Origin: Leptodactylus fallax
Taxonomy: Eukaryota > Chordata > Amphibia > Anura > Leptodactylidae
NCBI GenBank assembly: GCA_947044405.1
Contig: CAMRHE010000021.1
Span: 6,742,501-6,806,500, forward strand
DNA length: 64,000 nucleotides
Direction of reading: 5' to 3'
Made by a program: the position numbers and the translations under genes. Every line of letters begins with the position of its first letter. Position 1 is the stretch's first letter. The notes beneath the pieces are model-generated. The model saw only the letters and a list, made by a program, of their open reading frames with translations, had not been told where the DNA came from and did not search any database. Positions 44,860 to 55,108 of the stretch are shown piece by piece.

Positions 44860-45315
44860 TATATTATACTGTGCAAGGGCCACTTTGGAGCATATTATAC
44901 TATGCAGGGGCCATCGTGGAGCATATTATACTTATTATACTGTGCAGGGGCCACCATGGTGCATTATCCTGTGCAGGGGCCACCGTGGAGCATTATCCTG
45001 TGCAGGGGCCACTGTGGAGCATTATCCTGTGCAGCGGCCACTGTGGAGCATTATCCTGTGCAGGAGTCAATGTGGAGCATATTATACTGTGCAGAGGCTA
45101 CAGTGGAGCATTATACTGTGCAGGGGCCAATGTGGAGCATTATACTATGCAAAGGCCACTGTGGAGCATATTATACTGTGCAAGGTCCAATTTGGAGCAT
45201 TATACTGTGCAGGGGCCACCATAGAGCATATAATACTGTGCAGGGACCATTGAGGAGCATTATACTGTGTAGGGGTCACTGTGGAGAATTTTACTATGCA
45301 TAGACCAGTGTGGAA
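44860..45315 (+). repeat. VNTR, 29-31 bp unit, about 15 copies
   Basis: Units near TTATACTGTGCAGGGGCCAC followed by TGTGGAGCA. Some have an extra TATTATAC. The units make overlapping open frames in all three forward frames; these are artefacts. Same family as 31145, 50163 and 60942. Confidence 0.85.
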
Positions 45316-45330
45316 CATAATACTGCGTTG

Positions 45331-45546
45331 AGGCCTCACATTGTGGAAACGCAGATTTTTTTTTGTTTCAGATTTTGCTGCATTTTTTTGAGCCAAAGCC
45401 AAGAATGGCTATGAAAGGAATGGAAATATATAGGAAGTGCTTATACTTGTACCTTCTGCTCAATCCACTCCTGGTTTTTGCTCAAAAAACTGCAGCAAAA
45501 TCTGCAACAAAAAAAGCTGCGTTTCTGCAACGTGGGGCCTCAGCCT
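45331..45546. mobile_element. MITE, CGTGGGGCCTTAGCCT family, full copy
   Basis: AGGCCTCACATTGTGGAAAC at the left is mirrored by GTTTCTGCAACGTGGGGCCT and CAGCCT at the right. TTTGAGCCAAAGCC and CTCAAAAAACTGC are in the interior. Confidence 0.7.
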
Positions 45547-45680
45547 AAACTAGGTATTTAATGCCACTCTCTCTGTGTAATGTCTGGCTGTTTATCATCT
45601 CAGCTCCATTACAGCCTACCTATGATTAGGCTTATCTATATTGCCTACAGTAAGTTTAGGAAGTCAAAAATTCACTTTCT
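45479..45680. repeat. Duplicated segment, copy 2 (of 44323-44512)
   Basis: Same series as at 44323: CTCAAAAAACTGCAGCAAAA, TGTCTGGCTGTTTATCATCT, CCTACAGTAAGTTTAGGAAG, TTCACTTTC. Here it overlaps a complete MITE, so this is the better candidate for the source copy. Confidence 0.75.
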
Positions 45681-46159
45681 GGATGTCGGGAAAGGGTTAA
45701 AGGGGTTTTTAGACCAATATTAAGACAAATATTATTGTTTGTATAATGAAACGTTCCTTAATTTTCCAATATACAGTGCCTTGCGAAAGTATTCGCCCCC
45801 TTGAACTTTTCAACCTTTTGCCACATTTCAGGCTTCAAACAAGGATATAAAATTTTAATTTTTTGGTGAAGAATCAACAACAAGTGGGACACAATTGAGA
45901 AGTGGAATGAAATTTATTGGTTATTTTAAACTTTTGTAAAAAATTAAAAACTGAAAAGTGGGGCGTGCAATATTATTCGGCCCCTTTACTTTCAGTGCAG
46001 CAAACTCACTCCAGAAGTTCAGTGAGGATCTCTGAATGATTCAATGTCCTAAATGACTGATGATGATAAATATAATCCCCCTGTGTGTAATCAAGTCTCC
46101 GTATAAATGCACCTGCTCTGTGATAGTCTCAGGGTTCTGTTTAAGGTGCAGAGAGCATC

Positions 46160-47182
46160 ATGAAGACCAAGGAACACACCAGGCAGGTCCGTGATACTGT
46201 TGTGGAGAAGTTTAAAGCCGGATTTGGATACAAAAAGATTTCCCAAACTTTAAACATCCCAAGGAGCACTGTGCAACAAGAGATCATATTGAAATGGAAG
46301 GAGTATCAGACCACTGCAAATCTACCAAGACCCGGCCGTCCCTCTAAACTTTCATCTCAAACAAGGAGAAGACTGATCAGAGATGCAGCCAAGAGGCCCA
46401 TGATCACTCTGGATGAACTGCAGAGATCTACAGCTGAGGTGGGAGAGTCTGTCCATAGGACAACAATCAGTCGTACACTGCACAAATATGGCCTTTATGG
46501 AAGAGTGGCAAGAAGAAAGCCATTTCTCAAAGATATCCATAAAAAGTCTCGTTTAAAGGTTGCCACAAGCCACCTGGGAGACACACCAAACATGTGGAAG
46601 AAGGTGCTCTGGTCAGATGAAACCAAAATCGAACTTTTTGGCAACAATGCAAAACGATATGTTTGGCGTAAAAGCAACACAGCTCATCACCCTGAACACA
46701 CCATCCCCACTGTTAAACATGGTGGTGGCAGCATCATGGTTTGGGCCTGCTTTTCTTCAGCAGGGACAGGGAAGATGGTTAAAATTGATGGGAAGATGGA
46801 TGGAGCCAAATACAGGACCATTCTGGAAGAAAACCTATTGGAGTCTGCAAAAGACCTGAGACTGGGACGGAGATTTATCTTCCAACAAGACAATGATCCC
46901 AAACATAAAGCAAAATCTACAATGGAATGGTTCACAAATAAACGTATCCAGGTGTTAGAATGGCCAAGTCAAAGTCCAGACCTGAATCCAATCGAGAATC
47001 TGTGGAAAGAGCAGAAAACTGCTGTTCACAAACGCTATCCATCCAATCTCACTGAGCTCGAGCTGTTTTCCAAGGAAGAATGGGCAAGAATTTCAGTCTC
47101 TCGATGTGCAAAACTGATAGAGACATACACCAAGCGACTTGCAGCTGTAATCGCAGCAAAAGGTGGCGCTACAAAGTATTAA
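46160..47182 (+). CDS. Tc1-family transposase, intact 340-aa reading frame
   Basis: The frame runs from MKTKEHTRQVRD to GGATKY without interruption, the full length expected of Tc1 transposases. Two helix-turn-helix domains (about residues 10-50 and 65-112) flank a PRPGRPSK hook (57-63). The DDE domain has Asp153 (WSDETKIELFG), Asp244 (FQQDNDPKH) and Glu279 ([11 protein letters not shown]), 34 residues apart, the DD34E signature. VKHGGGSIMVW marks the glycine-rich box. It cuts and pastes its own element at TA sites. It matches the copy at 55329-56351 at 330 of 340 positions by my count. Gln285 in WKEQKTAV replaces the Leu of the other copy. The element's right TIR is split by an LTR, so movement of this copy is doubtful even if the protein works. 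Confidence 0.95.
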   Translation: MKTKEHTRQVRDTVVEKFKAGFGYKKISQTLNIPRSTVQQEIILKWKEYQTTANLPRPGRPSKLSSQTRRRLIRDAAKRPMITLDELQRSTAEVGESVHRTTISRTLHKYGLYGRVARRKPFLKDIHKKSRLKVATSHLGDTPNMWKKVLWSDETKIELFGNNAKRYVWRKSNTAHHPEHTIPTVKHGGGSIMVWACFSSAGTGKMVKIDGKMDGAKYRTILEENLLESAKDLRLGRRFIFQQDNDPKHKAKSTMEWFTNKRIQVLEWPSQSPDLNPIENLWKEQKTAVHKRYPSNLTELELFSKEEWARISVSRCAKLIETYTKRLAAVIAAKGGATKY

Positions 47183-47381
47183 CTTAAGGGGGACGAATAA
47201 TTTGGCACACCCCACTTTTCAGTTTTTTATTTTTTACAAAAGTTTAAAATATCCAATAAATTTCGTTCCACTTCACGATTGTGTCCCACTTGTTGTTGAT
47301 TCTTCACCAAAAAATTTAAATTTTTTATCCTTATGTTTGAAGCCTGAAATGTGGCAAAAGGTTGAAAAGTTCAAGGGGGCC

Positions 47382-47995
47382 TGTTAAATAATATTTGATA
47401 TGCAATATTCATGGCCTTTAAGGGTTAAATTGTATTCTGCTGACAAAGCTCTTGTAACTTATGGTGCATGGGTGTGGATAGCATATGACTATTTTAGTAT
47501 TGTCCAAGTACAGTAGTAGAAAGTATAAGGATGTTGGGAAACACCCCCTTTCATGTATATAAATGACTGACAGACACACATGTCGTGGTCTCACTACTCG
47601 GTGGGGGTCTCCCTCTCCCTGCGGGAACCTGTCTCTGTCTCTCACTTTGGGTGTCTCTCTCACCAACCCTGGCTACTTCTTCTAAGACCTTGAGAAGGAT
47701 GGCGGAATCGTCCTGCAGAAGATCAACACACATTGATGAATAAGCAAGAGCCAAGATGTCTGCAAGGGATCCATCTTGAAGAAACCTAATTCCTATGAAA
47801 TGTAAGACATTGACTGATATTTCTGTTATGCTGGAAGATTTCCATTTATCTGTTTCCCATAAAGGCTTCAATAAATTTCCACATTTTATAAGAAGCTGAG
47901 TCCTCCAATAATGTTACCTTAGGGGTCAACACGTGAGTAAGGATTTCATTCAATTGTAGACTATTTTATAGTTTACGGACAATTATTATTTTACA
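47382..47995 (+). mobile_element. Solo LTR, 614 bp, inside the Tc1 right end
   Basis: It begins TGTTAAATAA and ends TTATTTTACA (TG...CA with short imperfect inverted ends). It is flanked by a perfect 5-bp duplication GGGCC (47377-47381 and 47996-48000) that splits the Tc1 terminus. A TATA-like TATATAAA is at 47557-47564 and an AATAAA at 47870-47875, fitting U3-R-U5 on the + strand. No internal region, so it is the product of LTR-LTR recombination. Whether it comes from an endogenous retrovirus or another LTR element cannot be told. Confidence 0.85.
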
Positions 47996-48776
47996 GGGCC
48001 GAATACTTTCGCAAGGCACTGTATTTTCTGAATCAGATCCTCATAGTTTTCTAGATCTCTACTTGCTGTCATAAATTCTGCTTATTTCCAGAGGATAAAA
48101 ATCAGGCCATGGTCATGTGATGGACACAGGTGCACAGCTGGTTACCAGGCAGATATGACTATAACAAGCTGTGCACCTGTGTGTTCCTTACATGACCATG
48201 GACTGATGTTTATGCAGAGTGAATGCTAGTAAGCCAAGATCTAGAAAACTGTAAGGAATTGATACAGAAAGTATTTAAGAAAATTGTACAATTTTTCATT
48301 ATACAAACAATAACATTTGTCTCTTAATATTGGTCTGAAACTGGACATTCCCTTTAAGTTTAAACATATAAGAGTACAGTGTAGCAGCCAAGTTTTTTTT
48401 CCGTTGTACTCCAAAAATGAACATGAATAAAGATTACATGCCCCTAACAATTGTCACTTCTCTTCACACACACACACACACATACATGCATTCAAGGTGA
48501 ATTCAAGATAGGTAAGTTATTTGCATATATGTTAATCTCTGTTACTGCTTTATATTCAGACCACACAGACATACAGTGTTCAAAACATTTGCATCATAAT
48601 AGATGCCTTTCCTCCAACTAGGAATTCCAGGCCAAGGACAAAACCGAGAGAACCTCCTGCATCTAAATGACCTTTTCCACAGTAACTGCAGCACTGACAA
48701 TTTGAGCTTGTCCTACATCACTTGGGGGATTCACTTTCTTCTATTTTGTTTAAGTCATAAGCGGAAACAGGCCTTG

Positions 48777-48897
48777 AGGCTGAAGCTCCACGTGGTGTAA
48801 ACGCCGCGGTTTGGCCGAGGTGGAAAAGTCGTGGCAAAAAACACATTTTTTCCCATAGCACTTTTTCACTGCAGCCCACTACGTGGGGCCTTAGCCT
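48777..48897. mobile_element. MITE, CGTGGGGCCTTAGCCT family, short copy
   Basis: AGGCTGAAGCTCCACGTGG at the left and CCACTACGTGGGGCCTTAGCCT-type end at the right. An AC microsatellite sits upstream at about 48467-48482. Confidence 0.6.
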
Positions 48898-48979
48898 TGC
48901 ACTAAGGTTTAGGAGAGCATTTCTTAAAGGACTTGTCTGATTTCAGAATAAAAAACCCCCCAAAAAACTAGCCACAGGC

Positions 48980-49460
48980 TTAGTCTTAAAGGGAATGTGT
49001 CGTCATGAAATAACCTATTATTTTCAATCAAGATTTATGTGAAACATTTTTAAACAATTTTAGTGAGGGTTTTTTTTTTTTTTTTAAATCCCTAAAAAAT
49101 CTGCAGTCCTGACTCTAGTTACTAAGCCAAATCTTATTCTGATAATTCCTGTTTTCTGTAGATTTCTTTGCTGCAGCCACCTCACTTATCAGCACAGTGA
49201 TGATCACAGCTACCCTGTTTCTCCAATAATAACACTATGTAACACAAATTTTTTTCCCAGCTTTTAAATGTTATATTCCAATTGCTTATGTCTAAAACAA
49301 ATTAAAAATTGCTTACATTCATCATAAACTTCGCTTTTGTGACCACGGCAACGAAAATTATGCATTTTTACTATAGAAACAGACGATATTGCATCTTCTC
49401 ATTTATACAGTCAGACTAAGAACACTATATGCATTGCAAATTTACACAGATTACCAAAAA
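48980..49460. repeat. TTAA-MITE-like start followed by unassigned A/T-rich sequence
   Basis: TTAAAGGGAATGTGTCGTCA at about 48986 is a typical end of the TTAA MITEs; no matching right end was found. 49200-49460 may be the 3' flank of the transposon-type frame that ends at 49465. Confidence 0.35.
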
Positions 49461-49464
49461 CTGT

Positions 49465-50034
49465 TCAGAAGTGTGCGGTTTTCCGAGATTTACGACTATA
49501 CTGCAAATCAGTTTCACGAATCAATCCCCAAATATAGTCGCCCATCATGTTTTCGTTATATTGTCCTTGGTAACGGCGTTCAAAGTTCATAATGTCCTGG
49601 TGAAAGCGCTCGCCTTGCTCCTCTGAATAAGCTCCCATGTTCTCTTTGAACTTATCAAGATGAGCATCAAGGATATGGATTTTGAGTGACATCCTGCAGC
49701 CCATTGCAGCATAGTTCTTTATCAGAGTCTGAACCAGTTGTACATAGTTTTCATCTTTATGATTGCCTAGGAAGCCGCGAACCACTGCGACAAAACTGTT
49801 CCAAGCTGCTCTCTCCTTCCTATTCAGCTTCTTGGGAAATTCACTGCACTCTATGATCTTCTTGATTTGTGGTCCGACGAAGACACCAGCTTTGATCTTT
49901 GCTTCAGACAGCTTAGGTAAAAGATCTTGGAGGTAATTGAAAGCTGTCGACTCCTTATCTAGAGCCCTGGCAAATTGTTTTATGAGCCCCAACTTGATGT
50001 GTAGTGGTGGCATCAGCACCTTGCGTGGGTCCAC
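49465..50034 (-). pseudogene. C-terminal fragment of an uncharacterised transposon-associated protein
   Basis: An uninterrupted 189-codon frame on the minus strand: MPPLHIKLGLIKQFARALDK, ERAAWNSFVAVVRGFLGN, KIHILDAHLDKFKENMGAYS, EEQGERFHQDIMNFERRYQG, then ADYIWGL-like GDYIWGLIRETDLQ and the stop. Multicopy proteins with LPPLHIKLGLMK and SEEQGERFHQDI blocks occur in many animals; from memory they have longer N-terminal parts. Upstream TTTAG at about 50062 could be an acceptor, but no earlier part is present before the minisatellite at 50163. Conserved and open, so either a recent insertion or under constraint. Function unknown. Confidence 0.6.
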
Positions 50035-50162
50035 CAGTGGCTCCCACTTTACATTGTTCTAAATTAACCAGGATCTGTTTTATATTGACCGTGCAATGTT
50101 ATTACAGCCTATAATAATATCACATGTCTGCTATAAAACAGATACTGTGATATAAATAGTGA

Positions 50163-52385
50163 AGGGCCCCCACACAGTACAATGCGCTCCTAAGTGGCCC
50201 CAGACAGTACAATACGCTCCACAGTGGCCCCCAGACAGTATTATATGCTTCACAGAGGCCCCGCACAGTATTATATGCTCCACTTTGGGCCCCCCACATT
50301 ATATGCTTCACAGTGGGCTCCCACACAGTATTATATGCTTCACAGTGTCCCCCACACAGTATTAGATGCTTCAGTGTCCCCCATACAGTATTAGATGCTT
50401 CAGTGCCCCCCATACAGTAGTATATGCTTCACACTGTCCCCAATACAGTATTAGATGCTTCACAGTGTCCCCCATACAGTATTAGATGCCTCAGTGCCCC
50501 CCACACAGTATTAGATGCTTCAGTGTCCCCCACACAGTATTAGATGCTTCAGTGTCCCCCATACAGTATTAGATGCTTCAGTGTCCCCCACACAGTATTA
50601 GATGCTTCAGTGTCCCCCATACAGTATTAGATGCTTCAGTGTCCCCCCCCGCACAGTATTAGGTGCTTCAGTGTCCCCCCCACACAGTATTAGATGCTTC
50701 AGTGTCCCCCACACAGTATTAGATGCTTCAGTGTCCCCCATACAGTAGTATATTCTTCAGTGTCCCCCATACAGTATTAGATGCTTCAGTGTCCCCCACA
50801 CAGTATTAGATGCTTCAGTGTCCCCCACACAGTATTAGATGCTCCAGTGTCCCCCACACAGTATTAGATGCTTCAGTGTCCCCCACACAGTATTAGATGC
50901 TTCAGTGTCCCCCACACAGTATTAGATGCTTCAGTGTCCCCCACACAGTATTAGATGCTTCAGTGTCCCCCATACAGTAGTATATTCTTCAGTGTCCCCC
51001 ATACAGTATTAGATGCTTCAGTGTCCCCCACACAGTATTAGATACTTCAGTGTCCCCCATACAGTATTAGATGCTTCAGTGTCCCCCCCACACGGTATTA
51101 GATGCTTCAGTGTCCCCCACACAGTATTAGATGCTTCAGTGTCCCCCACACAGTATTAGATGCTTCAGTGTCCCCCATACAGTAGTATATTCTTCAGTGT
51201 CCCCCATACAGTATTAGATGCTTCAGTGTCCCCCACACAGTATTAGATGCTTCAGTGTCCCCCACACAGTATTAGATGCTTCAGTGTCCCCCATACAGTA
51301 GTATATTCTTCAGTGTCCCCCATACAGTATTAGATGCTTCAGTGTCCCCCACACAGTATTAGATACTTCAGTGTCCCCCATACAGTATTAGATGCTTCAG
51401 TGTCCCCCACACAGTATTAGATGCTTCAGTGTCCCCCACACAGTATTAGATGCTTCAGTGTCCCCCACACAGTATTAGATGCTTCAGTGTCCCCCATACA
51501 GTAGTATATTCTTCAGTGTCCCCCATACAGTATTAGATGCTTCAGTGTCCCCCACACAGTATTAGATGCTTCAGTGTCCCCCACACAGTATTAGATGCTT
51601 CAGTGTCCCCCCCACACAGTATTAGATGCTTCAGTGTCCCCCCCCCACACAGTATTAGATGCTTCAGTGTCCCCCATACAGTAGTATATTCTTCAGTGTC
51701 CCCCATACAGTATTAGATGCTTCAGTGTCCCCCACACAGTATTAGATACTTCAGTGTCCCCCACACAGTATTAGATGCTTCAGTGTCCCCCACACAGTAT
51801 TAGATGCTTCAGTGTCCCCCACACAGTATTAGATGCTTCAGTGTCCCCCACACAGTATTAGATGCTTCAGTGTCCCCCACACAGTATTAGATGCTTCAGT
51901 GTCCCCCACACAGTATTAGATGCTTCAGTGTCCCCCACACAGTATTAGATGCTTCAGTGTCCCCCATACAGTATTAGATGCTTCACAGTGTCCCCCATAC
52001 AGTATTAGATGCCTCAGTGCCCCCCACACAGTATTAGATGCCTCAGTGTCCCCCATATAGTATTAGATGCTTCACAGTGTCCCCCACACAGTATTAGATG
52101 CTTCACAGTGTCCCCCACACAGTATTAGATGCTTCAGTGTCCCCCATACAGTATTAGATGCTTCAGTGTCCCCCACACAGTATTAGATGCTTCAGTGTCC
52201 CCCATACAGTATTAGATGCTTCACAGTGTCCCCCATACAGTATTAGATGCTTCAGTGTCCCCTACACAGTATTAGATGCTTCAGTGTCCCCCATACAGTA
52301 TTAGATGCTTCAGTGTCCCCCATACAGTATATGCTTCAGTGTCCCCCATACAGTAGTATATGCTTCACAGTAGGCCCCCATGCAG
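50163..52385 (-). repeat. Minisatellite, 29-bp unit, about 75 copies, with higher-order structure
   Basis: The commonest unit is CAGTGTCCCCCACACAGTAT then TAGATGCTT. The left edge (50163-50460) is more diverged, with CACAGTGGGC and GTATTATATGC variants. A variant with CAGTAGTATATTCTTC recurs near 50744, 50976, 51181, 51299, 51505 and 51679, giving blocks of 4-8 units. Read inverted, the units match the VNTRs at 31145, 44860 and 60942, and the right flank continues with GTAAGTAACATAAA-type sequence as in those elements. Confidence 0.93.
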
Positions 52386-52389
52386 TAGT

Positions 52390-52735
52390 TTATGTTACTT
52401 ACCCAGTCCCACGAAGAGCGTCCTCTTTCTTCTTCTGTTCGCAGGCGCAGATGAATGACGTCATCGCGCCTGCGTCGGGGCAGAGGTCACACTCTACAGT
52501 CAGTGTAATCCGCGGTTCCGCGGACCGTGGCCTACAGTGACAGCTTTCATCTGCATGTACATATGCACATACAGCTGAAAGAAGCGATCGCTCACAAACC
52601 GGGATTCCTATACCGGATTCCCCGTTAGTGAGCGATCATGGCGATGGCGCGCGTGCCAACTGAGAGGGCTCTGCGTGCCCTCTCTGGCACGCGTACCATA
52701 GGTTCGCCATCACGGTTCTAGGGTCTTTTCCTGGC
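52390..52735. repeat. GC-rich repeat core with hairpins next to the minisatellite
   Basis: GACGTCATCGCGCCTGCG and adjacent sequence resemble the GC-rich cores of the VNTR-bearing hAT-like elements. Further right, GCGATCGCTCACAAACCGGG pairs with CCCCGTTAGTGAGCGATC, and GCGCGCGTGCCA with TGGCACGCGTACC. Confidence 0.5.
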
Positions 52736-52744
52736 CCTCTACCT

Positions 52745-53046
52745 CTCCCCCCCCCCTTCTTTTTTTTTTTTGTTTTATTTTTTTCTCTTTCTTTTCCCTT
52801 TCATTCTTTTCGTTCTTCTTTTTTCTCCTTATTTCTCTCTTCCTCTCTATTCTCTCTATGCTCCTTACTTGTTTTTACTCCTCTCTCTTTCTACTCTTCC
52901 ACTCTTCTTCGGTTTCATTGTCCATTTGGTCTATTTCTCTGACTTGTATTATTTACATACAATTGTCTCTGTTGTTTCTTTTGCATGTCTATGCTTGTTT
53001 GTTTTTTGACTTTCAAAAATCAATAAAACTTTTGAATTGAAAAAAA
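52745..53046 (+). mobile_element. 5'-truncated LINE 3' end (pyrimidine-rich UTR and poly(A))
   Basis: A long C/T-rich tract, then TTGTTTTTTGACTTTCAAAA, AATAAA at 53022-53027 and a short A-run (53040-53046). This is the form of frog L1/Tx1-type 3' untranslated ends. Hydrophobic open frames through the T-rich tract are not genes. No target duplication was identified. Confidence 0.5.
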
Positions 53047-53335
53047 GTAGGTAGGGATAGTCGTCTGGGGGCTAGCTAGGGAAACAGGGAGGGGGTGTGA
53101 GAGAGGAAAGGGGGAGAGAGAGGGGGGATCTGAGTGAACAGCAATGCATCATGGTAGTTGTAGGCTAAGACAGTAGGAAGCTACTCATGTAAACAAATGC
53201 AGAAGATGTCGGGAGTTCCCAGAGAAACTCAAAAATCACTCAAAACACTGCTAAAGGTATTTTGGTGCACTTATTAACCCATTAATAGCACTAAAATATC
53301 TTTTTTTAAAAAGTTTTTTTGCCCGGAGAACCCCT
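53047..53335. mobile_element. AGGGG MITE family, inverted partial copy
   Basis: GCATCATGGTAGTTGTAGGC, CATGTAAACAAATGCAGAAG, TTATTAACCCATTAATAGCA and the end GCCCGGAGAACCCCT before TTAA. It is the inverse of the 5' half of 13552-14298. Confidence 0.7.
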
Positions 53336-53394
53336 TTAATGACAAGAGTTGGAATTGCAAGATTTTTATTTTTTTTTTTTTTTTTGCGTCTCCA

Positions 53395-53831
53395 GCCTGC
53401 TCACATTGAAAGAAAAGGAGGAGCCGTCTCCCAGAGAGGAAGACAGGTAAGTATGATGCGGTGGAGGGGGCTGAGTTAGTTAGTTGAGAAGGGCTAGTAG
53501 TGAGCAGGATAGATAGGGAGATAGGGAGGGGTGTAATGGAGTGATAGAGGAGGTGGGCAGTGAGAGAGAGGTAGTGTGGAGGCTACACAAGAAGCTACAC
53601 AGCAGGAAGCTACACTATGTAAACAAATGCAGAAGATGCCAGGAGCTCCCAGAGAAACCCAGAAATCACTCAAAAAACTGCTAAAGATATATGGGTGCAC
53701 TTATTAACCCATTAATAGCACTAACAGACTTACAAATTGTACAGTGCTGCGGAATATGTTGGCGCTATATAAATAAAAATGATCATTATTATTATTTAAA
53801 AAAAAAAGATTTTTTTACCCGGAAAATCCCT
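53395..53831. mobile_element. AGGGG MITE family, second inverted copy, with an L2-like tail inserted
   Basis: AGGAGGAGCCGTCTCCCAG, TTAGTTGAGAAGGGCTAGTA, TTATTAACCCATTAATAGCA and the end ACCCGGAAAATCCCT before TTAA. At 53729-53797 the order is broken by CAAATTGTACAGTGCTGCGG, ATATGTTGGCGCTATATAAA and an ATT microsatellite (L2-type LINE tail, + strand). Confidence 0.7.
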
Positions 53832-54256
53832 TTAACTGAATATCAACAGCACATGTTCTGCAGCAGGGTACGGCATGTGACCATTGCAGCCCATCACTTA
53901 GCAGTATACCACTGAGGCTAGTGATTGGCTACCAGTGATGTGCCGTCAATGTGAGCCCCATCAAAAACACCAGCTGAGAGTGCGATCTGAGGATTTACAA
54001 CATACAGCTCATTTTCTTATTTTTTTACATATCCTGTCTGTGGCCATTTGTTTGAGAAAAAGAAAAGTGAGAGGGCACTGATTGAAATCTTTATATTTAT
54101 TAAAGAGTTACGCTAGGTTCTGAAAGGACAGAAACCCCAATCTGCTTAAAAAGCGGTTACACGAGGAAATCGACGTTGGCACAGTGACTCAGCAGCAAAT
54201 ACTTAAAATGGCAGTAGCATGAAATACTCATTGTGACAATGAATCATAACAGTTAA

Positions 54257-54572
54257 AGTGGCTTTCTTATCATATTATATATCTGATAAACAGAGAATGG
54301 AGCAGGAAGCAGACAGCACTGTTGCCTGTGTAGCGGCAAGGCCAGGGTGCAGATCAACTTCCATTCATTTGAATGAGAGCTAAGATGTAATGACTCAGTT
54401 CAGCTACCACACAGAGAACAGAGCTGTCTGCTCCCTGCTCCATTCTCTGTTTATCAGACTCTGAGATCTGCTAAAAATAGTGGATTGGTGGCGGTGCCAG
54501 GTGGCAGACCCTCACTGACCTGATGTTAAACGCCTAGCCTTAGCCATCAGTAATTTTATCCTGGAAAACCTC
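54257..54572. mobile_element. Palindromic TTAA-type MITE
   Basis: TTAA flanks both ends (54253-54256, 54573-54576). The arms pair TGATAAACAGAGAATGGAGC with GCTCCATTCTCTGTTTATCA around about 54370. End CTGGAAAACCTC. Confidence 0.7.
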
Positions 54573-54849
54573 TTTAAAGCAACATATACAATGGCACAGT
54601 ATACAGACTGATTAATCTTTACAGTTGCAGTGTAGAAACATAACATATGGATATTCATAGCATATAAACAGCACATGAGGTGCACCCGGCTAGTCATGGG
54701 TAGGGCTTATTTCAAGTTTATCACCAAAAGCCATACTTGTGGAAAGTGGTAGTCTCTACCATCTTACAAATCTACAGTATGTAAATGTGAACATGCCTGG
54801 GATAAACACATATCTACCATGTAGTCCACTTGTGTTGTCATACATATAT

Positions 54850-55080
54850 ACATAGTACATAGTAGATGAGGTTAGATGAAGACACAGGTCCATCAAGTCC
54901 AACCAATAACCCTACAGTGTTGATCCAAAGGAAGGCAAAAAAACCCAAAAAAAAAACATGAGGCTTTTGCCAATTGCCCCTTGTCAGGGAAAAAAAAATC
55001 CTTCCTGATTGCAATCTATATAAAAGCCTGGATCAACTTGTCCTTACCAAAATCTAAAACCCATAACCCAATCTTCTATA
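54850..55080. repeat. Dispersed repeat (GATGAAGACACAGGTCCATC type), probably LINE-derived
   Basis: GGTCCATCAAGTCCAACCAA, CTACAGTGTTGATCCAAAGG, AATTGCCCCTTGTCAGGG and TCCTTCCTGATTGC follow the order of a repeat widely seen in frog genomes. It abuts the Tc1 at 55109. Classification not certain. Confidence 0.5.
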
Positions 55081-55108
55081 TTTATTAGTAAAGCAAATAT
55101 GGAATATA

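Larger units (their letters stand above)
45774..48021 (+). mobile_element. Tc1/mariner element, family 2 (CAGTGCCTTGCGAAAGTATTC), with nested solo LTR
   Basis: TA at 45772-45773 and 48022-48023. Outer ends CAGTGCCTTGCGAAAGTATT and inverse; inner direct repeats near 45968 (ATTATTCGGCCCC) and 47190 (GACGAATAATTTGG). Without the LTR insertion it is about 1.63 kb. The same family is found at 55109-56740; similar elements are widely known from fish, lamprey and frogs. Confidence 0.93.
45701..48353. mobile_element. TTAA-flanked MITE split by a Tc1 (three-level nest)
   Basis: AGGGGTTTTTAGACCAATAT after TTAA (45697-45700), and the inverse AGGGAATGTCCAGTTTCAGA / CCAATATTAAGAGACAAAT at the right, before TTAA (48354-48357). 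Between 48070 and 48250 a hairpin pairs CATGGTCATGTGATGGACAC with GTTCCTTACATGACCATGG. The Tc1 at 45774-48021 is inserted in its left arm. Confidence 0.8.

Noticed and set aside
44753..45303. Three overlapping open frames of 117-166 codons on the + strand
   Set aside because: They lie in the 29-31 bp VNTR, where the unit length keeps frames open; the peptides are repeats of one short phrase.
50120..50413. Open frames on both strands with repeating Cys/Tyr/Trp phrases
   Set aside because: Artefact of the minisatellite; no non-repeat coding and no start context.
50163..52385. CRISPR-like regular array
   Set aside because: Units are contiguous 29-mers without spacers and the genome is eukaryotic.
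52770..53040. Hydrophobic 79- and 60-codon frames resembling membrane proteins
   Set aside because: Low-complexity C/T-rich LINE 3' UTR translated as Phe/Leu/Ser.
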